A stretch of DNA of 44,106 bases from Gammaproteobacteria bacterium (GTDB lineage: Bacteria > Pseudomonadota > Gammaproteobacteria > S012-40): NCBI GenBank assembly GCA_027021445.1, contig JALUUH010000068.1, positions 1 through 44,106 of the forward strand, read 5' to 3'. Below the pieces are notes generated by a model that worked only from the letters and a program-made list of their open reading frames with translations, was not told where the DNA came from and searched no databases. The translations under genes were made by a program, and so were the position numbers. Within the stretch, counting starts at the first letter, position 1; each line of letters opens with the position of its first letter. Below, one piece after another: positions 26,977-34,474 of this stretch.

Positions 26977-27417
26977 TCAATACGCTTCTTCCCAAGAAAT
27001 ATAATTTTCTAGCTTCTTGATTTTGTATTGTTGCTCGTTAATTATTTCTTTGACCACATCGCCCAAGGAGACCATGCCTAATACCTCCTTTTTTTCCATA
27101 ACCGGTAAATGGCGAATTCGATTTTGCGTCATAATAACCATGCTTTCGTCAATTTGTTGGTCGGGTGAGACAAAATAGACGTGACGGGTCATAATGTCTT
27201 TAATTTTGGTGTTTTTTGAGGTGAGTCCTTTTAGAGCGACTTTGCGTGCATAATCCCGTTCAGAAACAATCCCAATCAGTTCTTTGTCTTGCATGACTAC
27301 CAGCGCGCCAATGCCTTTATCATTCATGATTTCGAGTGCATCTAGAACACTATCTTCAGGTCCTACGTTCCAGATATCATGGCTTTTATTGTCGAGTAAT
27401 TTTCCGATGGTAATCAT
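26977..27417 (-). CDS. CBS-domain pair protein
   Basis: A 146-residue cytosolic protein starting at ATG 27417 (MITIGKLLDNKSHDIW) with GGAGAA upstream; the longer frame to 27627 runs into a MITE and is not coding. Two CBS motifs fill it: GPEDSVLDALEIMNDKGIGALVV ... GIVSERDYARKV and VSPDQQIDESMVIMTQNRIRHLPVM ... GMVSLGDVVKEII. Such stand-alone pairs bind adenine nucleotides or SAM and regulate partners that cannot be guessed here. It is flanked by repeats on both sides. Confidence 0.88.
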   Translation of the reverse strand: MITIGKLLDNKSHDIWNVGPEDSVLDALEIMNDKGIGALVVMQDKELIGIVSERDYARKVALKGLTSKNTKIKDIMTRHVYFVSPDQQIDESMVIMTQNRIRHLPVMEKKEVLGMVSLGDVVKEIINEQQYKIKKLENYISWEEAY

Positions 27418-27487
27418 ATATTTGTTCTCCAAACGATCTAGTTTTATAAACTTCCCTGTTTTAGGCGCAAATTTAGCGATATTCCTC

Positions 27488-27695
27488 CTAGGAGGCTGTC
27501 CGAGAACAGCGATTGTAGCGCACGCTCTAGCACATCCATGTGCTTCGCAGCATAAGGCCATCCGTGGCCAAAAGGGCAAACCATTTTGAGTCAGATTTTT
27601 CGACTCAATGAAACGAATATTGAGCATATTTAACGAATTTAATCGGACAATGGATTAGTCGCAGTAGGTCAGTCTGTGCTCGGACAGGCTCCTAG
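27488..27695. repeat. 208-bp MITE-like element with 17-bp terminal inverted repeats
   Basis: The ends CTAGGAGGCTGTCCGAG (27488-27504) and CTCGGACAGGCTCCTAG (27679-27695) are inverted with one mismatch. Neighbouring bases extend a CCTCCTAGGAGG palindrome at the left border. The right 36 bp recur at 42990-43025 and, inverted, at 32622-32656, so this is a dispersed family. No ORF of substance lies inside. Confidence 0.75.
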
Positions 27696-27733
27696 TAGTA
27701 TCGGCATATATTCTATATTCCTTAAAGTGCTAA

Positions 27734-27763
27734 CTAGGAGGCTGTTCTCAGACAGCCTCCTAG
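27734..27763. repeat. Solo palindrome of the same repeat family
   Basis: CTAGGAGGCTGT, a TCTCAG loop and ACAGCCTCCTAG form a perfect 12-bp stem. The arms are the MITE ends without an interior, 38 bp from the full element and 31 bp beyond the HD-GYP stop, where it may also act as a terminator. Confidence 0.7.
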
Positions 27764-27794
27764 TCCAAATTATTGAGCGTTGATAGTTTAATTA

Positions 27795-29024
27795 TTAATA
27801 GCCACCGACAAACATATTCGGATCTATGCCCCATTTACCTGGGTTTTCATAGGATATGATTTTGGCGGATACATCAGGTGATGTGTTTGCGAGGTCGAGA
27901 ATATAAGGTTTGTTGATGTAGCCCTTTTTATCAGGATTAAAAATGACCTTTACGATAGGGTGTAGTAAACCGTTTTCACCTTGCTCAATAACGACGGCGA
28001 TATGACCGTTTTCTAAACGAACCAAGGTGCCAACGGGGTATATGCCAACCGTGTGAATAAATTTTTGCACGAGTTCTTTATTGAAGTGTTGATGACTCCA
28101 CTCCAGCATTTTTTTCAATACAGATGTTGGGGGTTCGCCGCGATGATAGCAGCGGTCTGATACTATGGCATCATATACATCGGCGATAGCTGCCATTTGT
28201 CCGTATTGACTGATGTTGTCACCCTTGAGGTTATTGGGATAACCTGTTCCGTCTACGCGTTCGTGATGTTGGCAAGAGACTATGATGGAGTCGTCATGAA
28301 CACCGCTGTATTCAGCCAATATACATCCGCCATACTCAACATGTTTTTGAATGATTTTGAACTCATCTTCGGTAAGTCTGCCTGGTTTGTTTAGAATTTC
28401 ATCCGGTATTTTGGTTTTTCCTATATCATGCAATAGGCCGCCGACACCGAGTTTATGTATGGCATCATAGTTAAAGCCCAATTCTTTACCAAAAGCGATG
28501 AGTAATACTGAAACTGATACAGAGTGTTCAAAGGTATAGCGGTCGCTATTGCGTATTAAGTCTAAACTTAACAGTGCATCTTTGTTTCGGAGTACAGAAT
28601 CCACTAGTTTACTGACAGATTGATTGGCTTTTTCGATATCGACTTGCCTACCCATGCGAGCTTCAATCAATATTTCTTTAATCGTTTTTTGCGCATCAAC
28701 ACGTGCATATTGTGCTTTGATTAACTCTTCACCGACGGTCACTTTTTTAATGTCTGATTTTTTTGATTTTATATGTATGACTTTATTAAGCTGGTTGTTA
28801 AGGTCTATTTGTACCTCAGCTTGCGGTGTCGCATTTTCGAAATCCAAGCCTTTGTCGGTATCGATATATAAGTCGACAACTCCCGCTTGAATAATTTTTT
28901 CAATTTGATTCGCTTGTTCTACTTTAAATTGATTTAAAAAAAAGGGATGATTTACCCAGCTGCAATTTAGGTCATGAATATACATTCCAGTAACTAGGTC
29001 AGATACTAATATTTTTTTAATCAT
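27795..29024 (-). CDS. HD-GYP cyclic di-GMP phosphodiesterase with N-terminal DUF3391
   Basis: A 409-residue protein from ATG 29024 (MIKKILVSDLVTGMYIHDL), the normal beginning of DUF3391; a TTG 11 codons upstream is less likely. Residues ~1-140 form DUF3391 and ~160-340 the HD-GYP domain with HSVSVSV, LLHDIGKTKIP, CQHHERVDGTGYPNNLKGD and IADVYDAIVSDR. The catalytic His/Asp ligands and the GYP loop are intact, so it should hydrolyse c-di-GMP. A C-terminal extension (GIYPVGTLVRLENGHIAVV) is normal for this subfamily. It is flanked by repeats and monocistronic. A PilZ protein is encoded at 39279. Confidence 0.92.
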   Translation of the reverse strand: MIKKILVSDLVTGMYIHDLNCSWVNHPFFLNQFKVEQANQIEKIIQAGVVDLYIDTDKGLDFENATPQAEVQIDLNNQLNKVIHIKSKKSDIKKVTVGEELIKAQYARVDAQKTIKEILIEARMGRQVDIEKANQSVSKLVDSVLRNKDALLSLDLIRNSDRYTFEHSVSVSVLLIAFGKELGFNYDAIHKLGVGGLLHDIGKTKIPDEILNKPGRLTEDEFKIIQKHVEYGGCILAEYSGVHDDSIIVSCQHHERVDGTGYPNNLKGDNISQYGQMAAIADVYDAIVSDRCYHRGEPPTSVLKKMLEWSHQHFNKELVQKFIHTVGIYPVGTLVRLENGHIAVVIEQGENGLLHPIVKVIFNPDKKGYINKPYILDLANTSPDVSAKIISYENPGKWGIDPNMFVGGY

Positions 29025-29057
29025 ATCTGTAAATTTCTCAATAAATGCAGTTAACAA

Positions 29058-29448
29058 GTAGATGTGTATTAATAAATACGCATAAATTGCATGGATAAAT
29101 AAGATTTATTCCCTAGCTTATGTCGGTAGGAAAAGGTTTTTTATGAAATATTTTTTGTAACTATTTGAGATATAGGTTTTAGTGTGCGTTATATACCCGT
29201 AGTGATTGAGATTTAGGTGTTATTGCATTCGTGGCCACGTTTACCCGAAGAGGGCACCGAAGGAAATTCCTCGCAATAGGTCTGCTATTACTCGTTATTT
29301 CGCCTCGCCATAAAACAAAAGTGTTTAAATTTTCGCCATCGCACCGGAAAGTGAGAATGCCGAAGTCGCTAACTGGCGTAACCTTTGCCTATACATCCGT
29401 ATATCGCTTTTTTTCATTAATTATTCTGTCATACTAGAGGTTGTTAAC
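29058..29448. other. Intergenic region with dispersed repeat; no supported gene
   Basis: A 390-bp gap between divergent genes. The left part contains two tandem units of a dispersed repeat (see 29167). A 68-codon frame at 29231-29437 is basic, has no recognisable family and no ribosome-binding site. The start of kynA has AGAGG at 29435-29440. Confidence 0.5.
29167..29219. repeat. Dispersed intergenic repeat (TATACCCGTAGTGATTGAGA family), two units
   Basis: GAGATATAGGTTTTAGTGTG...TATATACCCGTAGTGATTGAGATTTAGG. The same motif occurs at 35447-35490 and, inverted, at 40884-40917. It lies only between or at the edges of genes. Confidence 0.7.
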
Positions 29449-30231
29449 TTGCCACTTTCCTATCAAAAATACTTAGCACTAGATCAATTGTTAGAAATAC
29501 AAACGCCACGTTCGGATGGCCCCGAACATGATGAAACCTTATTTATTATTATCCATCAAACATACGAGTTGTGGTTTAAGCAAATACTACATGATTTATC
29601 ATTTATTCAAAATGCATTTCAGCAAGGTAATCAATCTGAAATTTTTCAAGGTTTTAAACGTGTATTATGTATTCTAAAAGTATTGGTTAATCAAACGGAT
29701 ATTCTAGAAACGATGACCCCGGTTGCATTCAATGGTTTTCGCGAGAGATTGGATACTGCCAGTGGTTTTCAGTCTGCGCAGTTTAGAGAGCTAGAGATAG
29801 TACTTGGGCAGAGAAACAAATTTGTATTATCTCGTTTTGATAAGCAAAGTAAAGAATATAAAAAGCTTGATGCTTTATTGGGTCAACCAAGCTTGTGGGA
29901 CTCTTTTCTTTTGTTCTTAAAAAATCATAATTGCCAAATTCCAGAAACTAGCTTGCATCGTGATCTCAGTTGTTCAACCAGCTCGTCGGTAGAAGTACAA
30001 GCAGAATTAATCAAAATTTATCATAAGCGATCTAGTTTTATGGAAATGTGCGAGCGTTTTGTTGATCTTGATGAAGGGATTCAAGAGTGGCGATATCGGC
30101 ATGTAAAAATGGTTGAACGTACGATTGGTATGCAAGGTGGTACGGGTGGTTCAACGGGAGTGGATTACTTAAAAGAATCCATTTTTAAACCACTATTTCC
30201 GGATCTATGGGAAATACGTGTGTCGCTTTAA
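29449..30231 (+). CDS. kynA: Tryptophan 2,3-dioxygenase
   Basis: A 260-residue haem enzyme that opens the indole ring of L-tryptophan to N-formylkynurenine. Diagnostic segments are HDETLFIIIHQTYELWFKQI (distal His and substrate residues, about 28-47), FRERLDTASGFQSAQFRELE, and the C-terminal GMQGGTGGSTGVDYL with the substrate-carboxylate loop. The start is TTG 29449, eight bases after AGAGG; no ATG is available. It overlaps the next gene by 14 bp, forming a kynurenine-pathway operon. No kynurenine formamidase is seen. Confidence 0.94.
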   Translation: MPLSYQKYLALDQLLEIQTPRSDGPEHDETLFIIIHQTYELWFKQILHDLSFIQNAFQQGNQSEIFQGFKRVLCILKVLVNQTDILETMTPVAFNGFRERLDTASGFQSAQFRELEIVLGQRNKFVLSRFDKQSKEYKKLDALLGQPSLWDSFLLFLKNHNCQIPETSLHRDLSCSTSSSVEVQAELIKIYHKRSSFMEMCERFVDLDEGIQEWRYRHVKMVERTIGMQGGTGGSTGVDYLKESIFKPLFPDLWEIRVSL

Positions 30232-31465
30232 GTTAAAATCCGCAGTTGGACGGTGCGTAGATACTTTTTTTAATTCTCCAAATCATTTATCTCGATTTTA
30301 CCAGCAGTTTAGGGTCACAGAAAGAATATTACTGACCGGACATTCTCATCAAGCATGGCCGGACTGTGCGCTAGCAGGGCATATGCAAGCGTGGAAAGAT
30401 GCGGCTGAATTTGTTGATAACAAGTGGGCACAGGCTTTTGATAAAGCGAATGAAGTCAGAAAAGGCTTTGCTCAACGATTAGATGATACCAGCGGACGCT
30501 ATTCGCTGAGCCAGAACACCCATGATTTAGTCATTCGATTTATTTCAGCGTTGCCGTTAAAAGATAAACCCAGGTTAATTACCACAAATGGTGAGTTTCA
30601 TTCGATTAGACGCCAGCTTAACCGTTTAGAAGAAGAAGGGGTAAAAATAACGCGGATCGACAACACGCAAATGGAATATGTGGTCGATGATATTATCAAT
30701 GCGATGAATGATAAAACATCTGCCGTATTAGTGTCTTCCGTATTTTTTAATAATGGGCAAATTCTTCAAGGGATCGAAAGACTTGCTAAAGCATGCGATC
30801 AATTTGATATTAAGTTACTGGTTGATGCATACCACCATATTAATGTCGTGCCATTTTCTATTCAACAAAATTCTCTAGAAAACGCCTACGTGGTTGGCGG
30901 CGGGTATAAGTATTGTCAGCTCGGTGAGGGAAATTGCTTTTTGCGATTTCCAGAGCACTGCGCCTTACGCCCGGTCATTACCGGATGGCTAGCTGAATTT
31001 GATTCGCTTTATAAAGCCTCTGAAAACGGCGCAAGGGTTAGCTATAAAAGCGCAGATGATCGCTTTGCAGGTGCGACCTATGATCCGACTTCTCATTATC
31101 GAGCAGCCGAGGTGTTTCATTTTTTTGATGAGCAAAAAATGACCCCTGAGTTTTTGCGTGAGCAGAGTCAGCGGCAAATTGGTTTATTAATGCAACGCTT
31201 TGATGAGGCAGATTTTGAGCAAAAAATTATTCAGCGAGATTTGAATTATAGTTTAGCAACAACGGCAGGTTTTCTTGCATTAAAAAGTCAATATGCAGAA
31301 AAAATAAAAAATGAATTATCAAAGCATGATGTTTATTCGGATGTACGCGCAGATGTTTTGCGATTAGGCCCAGCGCCTTATTTATCTGACCAACAATTAG
31401 CAACAGCAATGGATTGTTTGCAAGATATAGTGCGAAAAATAGAGCATAAATTTACAGTTTCTTGA
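30218..31465 (+). CDS. kynU: Kynureninase-like PLP enzyme (aminotransferase class V fold)
   Basis: A 415-residue fold-type I PLP protein. It has the class V core: LLVDAYHHINVVPF (PLP Asp) and the Schiff-base Lys in VVGGGYKYCQLGEGNCFLR (about residue 230). Position directly after tryptophan dioxygenase supports L-kynurenine hydrolysis to anthranilate and alanine. Its sequence is not a close match to the classic enzyme, so kynureninase is likely but not certain. The only start is GTG 30218, inside kynA, and the first ~12 codons coincide with a repeat motif (TAAAATCCGCAGTTGGACGG) also found at the end of the MITE at 26656, so the native N-terminus may be near FNSPNHLSRFYQQF. Confidence 0.75.
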   Translation: MCRFKLKSAVGRCVDTFFNSPNHLSRFYQQFRVTERILLTGHSHQAWPDCALAGHMQAWKDAAEFVDNKWAQAFDKANEVRKGFAQRLDDTSGRYSLSQNTHDLVIRFISALPLKDKPRLITTNGEFHSIRRQLNRLEEEGVKITRIDNTQMEYVVDDIINAMNDKTSAVLVSSVFFNNGQILQGIERLAKACDQFDIKLLVDAYHHINVVPFSIQQNSLENAYVVGGGYKYCQLGEGNCFLRFPEHCALRPVITGWLAEFDSLYKASENGARVSYKSADDRFAGATYDPTSHYRAAEVFHFFDEQKMTPEFLREQSQRQIGLLMQRFDEADFEQKIIQRDLNYSLATTAGFLALKSQYAEKIKNELSKHDVYSDVRADVLRLGPAPYLSDQQLATAMDCLQDIVRKIEHKFTVS

Positions 31466-31523
31466 TTCGTGTGACAAAAAAATACCTGGTATAATACGCC
31501 TAAACCAAACAAAGAGAAGGCTT

Positions 31524-32318
31524 ATGCTAAGCCAGCGAACCAAATATATCAGTTCATCTGACAATACCCAGTTCAAGCAAATAAAAAAGTTAGCTAAATC
31601 CTCTCGTGAACGCAGAAAACTAGGCAAAACCTTAATTGACGGAGTGCATCTTATTGAAGCACTTGTGGATGCGGGTCTCGTACCAGAGCTTATTCTCGTG
31701 GCGGAGCATAAGTACAAATTAGATAATAAAATTATGCAATGTCTTCAGCAATTTCCCCAGACCGAGATTGCTGTTGTTAATCAAAATTTGTTTACATCGC
31801 TAGCGATAGTAGAAAATTCAGTTGGAATTCTCGCCGTCATATCAAGCAAAATCTCTTATTTGCACACAGCCCAGGTCAGTCAATGTGCGGTCTTGCTGGA
31901 GAATATACAAGACCCTGGAAATATGGGCAGCATATTACGTACTGCGGCAGCTTCTGGCGTGGACAGCGTATTTCTCTCAAAAGGGTGTACTGAAGCCTGG
32001 TCTCCTAAGGCTTTACGCGCGGGAATGGGTGCTCATTTTGGTATTTCTATTACAGAAAATGCAAGCCTTAAACATTGCGCAGGCCAATATAAAATCGTTG
32101 TGGCTACCAGTTTAGATGCAAATACGCAGATTTATGATATTGAGTTATCAGAAAATATTGCTTTTATTTTTGGTAATGAAGGAGCAGGTTTATCAGCTGA
32201 ATTACGCGCGCTGGCAACACACCAAGTAAAAATACCCATGATTGGGAATGTAGAATCACTTAATGTTGCTGCTGCAGCGGCGATTTGTTTGTATGAACGG
32301 GTACGGCAAACACAATAA
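31524..32318 (+). CDS. SpoU/TrmH-family RNA 2'-O-methyltransferase
   Basis: A 264-residue SPOUT protein. An N-terminal L30e-like substrate-binding domain (QFKQIKKLAKSSRERRKLGKTLIDGVHLIE) is followed by the knotted methylase domain with VLLENIQDPGNMGSILRTAAA (motif 1), IAFIFGNEGAGLSAEL (motif 2) and IPMIGNVESLNVAAAAAICLYE (motif 3), all complete. It methylates a ribose of rRNA or tRNA with SAM; the exact nucleotide cannot be told. A ribosome-binding AGAGAAGG precedes the ATG. It is monocistronic and followed by a REP-like hairpin. Confidence 0.93.
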   Translation: MLSQRTKYISSSDNTQFKQIKKLAKSSRERRKLGKTLIDGVHLIEALVDAGLVPELILVAEHKYKLDNKIMQCLQQFPQTEIAVVNQNLFTSLAIVENSVGILAVISSKISYLHTAQVSQCAVLLENIQDPGNMGSILRTAAASGVDSVFLSKGCTEAWSPKALRAGMGAHFGISITENASLKHCAGQYKIVVATSLDANTQIYDIELSENIAFIFGNEGAGLSAELRALATHQVKIPMIGNVESLNVAAAAAICLYERVRQTQ

Positions 32319-32339
32319 TACTTTAATTTTTCCTAAATG

Positions 32340-32425
32340 GGGTCAGACTCGATATAGTGATCATCGAGTCTGACCCTTATATAATAGACCCTGATATAAT
32401 ATGACCCTAGTATAATATCCGACCC
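32340..32425. repeat. REP-like hairpin followed by phased GACCC repeats
   Basis: GGGTCAGACTCGAT (32340-32353) pairs perfectly with 32363-32376 across a 9-nt loop: a 14-bp stem just after the methylase stop, of the GGGTCAGACTC type found with RAYT transposases. It is followed by three imperfect units ending in GACCC (TTATATAATAGACCC, TGATATAATATGACCC, TAGTATAATATCCGACCC), 15, 16 and 18 bp long. It may terminate transcription as well. The remaining gap to 32622 contains nothing I recognise. Confidence 0.65.
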
Positions 32426-32621
32426 TAATACCCCGGTATATCACTGGCTATCTCAATTATGCTACTTACTGGTCTTTGTTAAGTTTAGAGGCATATGTAG
32501 ATTTTCCTGAGCCAACAGGGCTTTCTATGAAGTGAATATATGCATGGTTTGAAAATAGAGTATTACAAAATTGTAATGATACGGTCACTCGATGGTCAGA
32601 AATTACTTGCTATTCTTAATA

Positions 32622-32656
32622 CTAGAAGCCTGTCCGAGAATAGAGAACCTACTGCG
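32622..32656. repeat. Inverted partial copy of the 208-bp MITE end
   Basis: CTAGAAGCCTGTCCGAGAAT ... ACCTACTGCG matches the reverse complement of 27660-27695 with few differences. It lies just upstream of the YHS gene that starts the metal locus. Confidence 0.6.
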
Positions 32657-32702
32657 GAAAATTCTTGGTTTGAAATCTTTGGAGAGAAAGAAGAGGTGTG
32701 AG

Positions 32703-33191
32703 ATGACGTCACTTAATAATCATTGCCCGGTCTGTGGTATGAAAACGGAAGCGGATGTTCCTTCTGTGGAGTACCACAAAATGTATTTTCATTTCTGTTC
32801 TGAACAGTGTCGGGAAACATTTGTTGCCCATCCGGTTCTCTATAGTACTAAAGTTGGAAAGCAACGAAATGAAATTCTTAAACGACGAACCATGCGCCTG
32901 GCCGAACCAGTGAATGACGAGCTGGCGGAGCTGATTATTCCCTATTTGACAGCGGTGATGGGTGTGCAGGAGGTGGTTGTTGAGAGTGACAAAGTAAACA
33001 TTACCTATGATTTGTTACAGGTGACGGAGAGTCAGATCGAAAAAATGTTGCATGAGATCGGTCTGCAGCTTGGCGGCAGTTGGTTGGAGATTCTACGCCG
33101 TGGCTGGGTACACAATAGCGAAGAGATCGAACTGGAAAATTTGGCGGCACCACCTGCGCCACATTATAACCACACACCACCACAGTCCTGA
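32703..33191 (+). CDS. YHS-domain protein with C-terminal HMA-like fold
   Basis: A 162-residue soluble protein starting at ATG 32703 (GAGG seven bases upstream; the frame open to 32592 crosses a repeat). Residues 8-47 form a YHS domain with CPVCGM and FCSEQCRETF, a probable Cys-based metal site as in copper and mercury loci. Residues ~65-120 (LAELIIPYLTAVMGVQEVVVES, VNITYDLLQVTESQIEKMLHEIG) look like the beta-alpha-beta fold of heavy-metal-associated domains but without the CxxC. The tail is Pro/His-rich. First gene of the metal locus, 14 bp before the PII-like gene; probable metal chaperone or sensor. Confidence 0.7.
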   Translation: MTSLNNHCPVCGMKTEADVPSVEYHKMYFHFCSEQCRETFVAHPVLYSTKVGKQRNEILKRRTMRLAEPVNDELAELIIPYLTAVMGVQEVVVESDKVNITYDLLQVTESQIEKMLHEIGLQLGGSWLEILRRGWVHNSEEIELENLAAPPAPHYNHTPPQS

Positions 33192-33205
33192 CGGAGGTAA
33201 TAGAG

Positions 33206-33532
33206 ATGGACTATCGAAAAGTGACCGCGATTATCCGGCGCGATGTACTGGAAAAAGTGGAGCGAAAATTACAAGAGATGGGGGTGCAGGGAATTAGTGT
33301 CACCAAGGTCAAGGGCTATGGCGAATATGTAGATTTTTATTCCAGAGACTGGATGGTAAACCACGCTAGGATCGAGATATTCACGCATGAAATAAATGCT
33401 GATGCCATTGCTCAGGCTATCATGGAGGCGGCTCACATGGGTTTGAAAGGTGATGGCATTGTTGCGGTATTGCCCGTGGAGAAACTCTACCGAATCCGCA
33501 CACGTGCGCTAGCGGAAAGTGACGAAATTTAA
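33206..33532 (+). CDS. PII-like signalling protein with shortened T-loop
   Basis: A 108-residue protein with the PII fold: MDYRKVTAIIRRDVLEKVERKL, GVQGISVTKVKGYGE, MEAAHMGLKGDGIVAVLPVEKLYRIRT (B-loop and C-terminal motif). The T-loop is shorter than in GlnB/GlnK (YGEYVDFYSRDWMVNHARIE) and lacks the uridylylated Tyr-51 context. It sits between a YHS protein and a DUF2231 protein rather than beside amtB or glnA, so a nitrogen role is unlikely; a metal-linked or transporter-linked PII (compare CutA/PII superfamily) is inferred. A GGAGG site precedes the ATG. Confidence 0.85.
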   Translation: MDYRKVTAIIRRDVLEKVERKLQEMGVQGISVTKVKGYGEYVDFYSRDWMVNHARIEIFTHEINADAIAQAIMEAAHMGLKGDGIVAVLPVEKLYRIRTRALAESDEI

Positions 33533-33562
33533 TATCTCTATAATCTATAAAGGAACATTCTA

Positions 33563-34165
33563 ATGCCTGAAATTATACCTAATTTTCATCCCATTTTTGT
33601 CCATTTCACGGTGGCATTGTTGTCACTGTCTGTGGGGCTTTTTGTTATCACACCGTTCATAAAGTCGCCCCTTAAGGAACAATGGCAAACCGTTGCTTAT
33701 TGGTCATTGTGGTTTGGCGCGGGTATTACGGTTATCACCGGTTTTGCTGGGCTTGATGCCTATAATACCGTGGCTCACGATACTCCATCACACCTGGCAA
33801 TGACCGAGCATCGCAACTGGGCCATCGTTGCTATTGTGTTGTTCCTTGCGTTAGCTGCTTGGTCCATCATCTGGGTGCGCAAGAGCAGAGACTTAGGTAT
33901 TGCCTTTGTGATTTCCATGGTCATCGCAGGCGGAGTATTAGCCTCTACCGCGTGGCATGGTGGTGAGCTGGTTTATCGCTATGGTTTGGGCGTGATGTCA
34001 TTACCTAAGGCGGAAGGTGAAGGTCATAGCCATAGCGGCGGCGGTGGTCACGATCATGCTGATAATAACAGTAAAGCTGGTAGTAACCATGACGAAACGA
34101 GTGATATGGAGATGGATTTTGATGGCATGGACGAGACCATGAGTGATGATGGTCATGCGCATTAA
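33563..34165 (+). CDS. DUF2231 membrane protein with His-rich tail
   Basis: A 200-residue inner-membrane protein with four predicted helices: HPIFVHFTVALLSLSVGLFVI, the second around WSLWFGAGITVITGF, NWAIVAIVLFLALAAWSIIW and a fourth near FVISMVIAGGVLAS. The FHPIFVHF and HRNW motifs fit DUF2231. The last 45 residues form a His/Asp/Met-rich tail (GHSHSGGGGHDHAD, DMEMDFDGMDETMSDDGHAH) apparently able to bind metal. Third gene of the locus; the function of DUF2231 proteins is not established, but they are frequent beside copper genes. Confidence 0.78.
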   Translation: MPEIIPNFHPIFVHFTVALLSLSVGLFVITPFIKSPLKEQWQTVAYWSLWFGAGITVITGFAGLDAYNTVAHDTPSHLAMTEHRNWAIVAIVLFLALAAWSIIWVRKSRDLGIAFVISMVIAGGVLASTAWHGGELVYRYGLGVMSLPKAEGEGHSHSGGGGHDHADNNSKAGSNHDETSDMEMDFDGMDETMSDDGHAH

Positions 34166-34239
34166 CGAGCGCGGGTTTAGCATAAACGAAGTTTTCACTG
34201 TTGTGCTGATAATTATGAGTGTAAACGCAGGAGGTAGTG

Positions 34240-34386
34240 ATGCCACATGAGATTATGGATACGATGCATGATGTAGGAATGCCGGGTAGTCATCATTGGT
34301 TGTTTTGGGTGATTGTGGTAGCAGGGTTTGCGTTATTGTTATTTTTGGTTTGGAGGTTTGCTATACGCAGTAAACGCTCTGAATAA
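34240..34386 (+). CDS. 48-residue single-pass membrane peptide
   Basis: A small frame with GGAGG six bases before ATG 34240: MPHEIMDTMHDVGMPGSHHW, then LFWVIVVAGFALLLFLVW and a basic RFAIRSKRSE end. It has one transmembrane helix with a short Met/His-rich periplasmic-side segment and a positive cytoplasmic tail, the usual topology of small metal-locus membrane peptides. No family name is offered. It is placed between the DUF2231 gene and the merR-type gene in the same direction. Confidence 0.6.
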   Translation: MPHEIMDTMHDVGMPGSHHWLFWVIVVAGFALLLFLVWRFAIRSKRSE

Positions 34387-34403
34387 AAATATTCAAAAAA
34401 AGA

Positions 34404-34435
34404 TTGACCTGGGTGTAGCGCCTAGGTTTTACGCT
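34404..34435 (+). promoter_or_regulatory. MerR-type promoter/operator
   Basis: TTGACC (34404-34409) and TACGCT (34430-34435) are separated by 20 bp, the overlong spacing used by MerR-family activators. The spacer holds an imperfect dyad ACCTGGGTGTAGCGCCTAGGT (34408-34428; arms ACCTGGGTG and CGCCTAGGT). It probably controls the regulator gene 40 bp downstream and the genes behind it. Confidence 0.7.
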
Positions 34436-34474
34436 TAGGAACATGAAACGATACAAGAATGATAAGTGATCAAC

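Noticed and set aside
26977-27627. Long form of the CBS protein starting at 27627
   Set aside because: The extra 70 codons run into the MITE at 27488-27695; ATG 27417 has a ribosome site and begins the CBS fold.
29231-29437. 68-codon basic ORF upstream of kynA
   Set aside because: No ribosome site, no family, lies in intergenic sequence with repeats.
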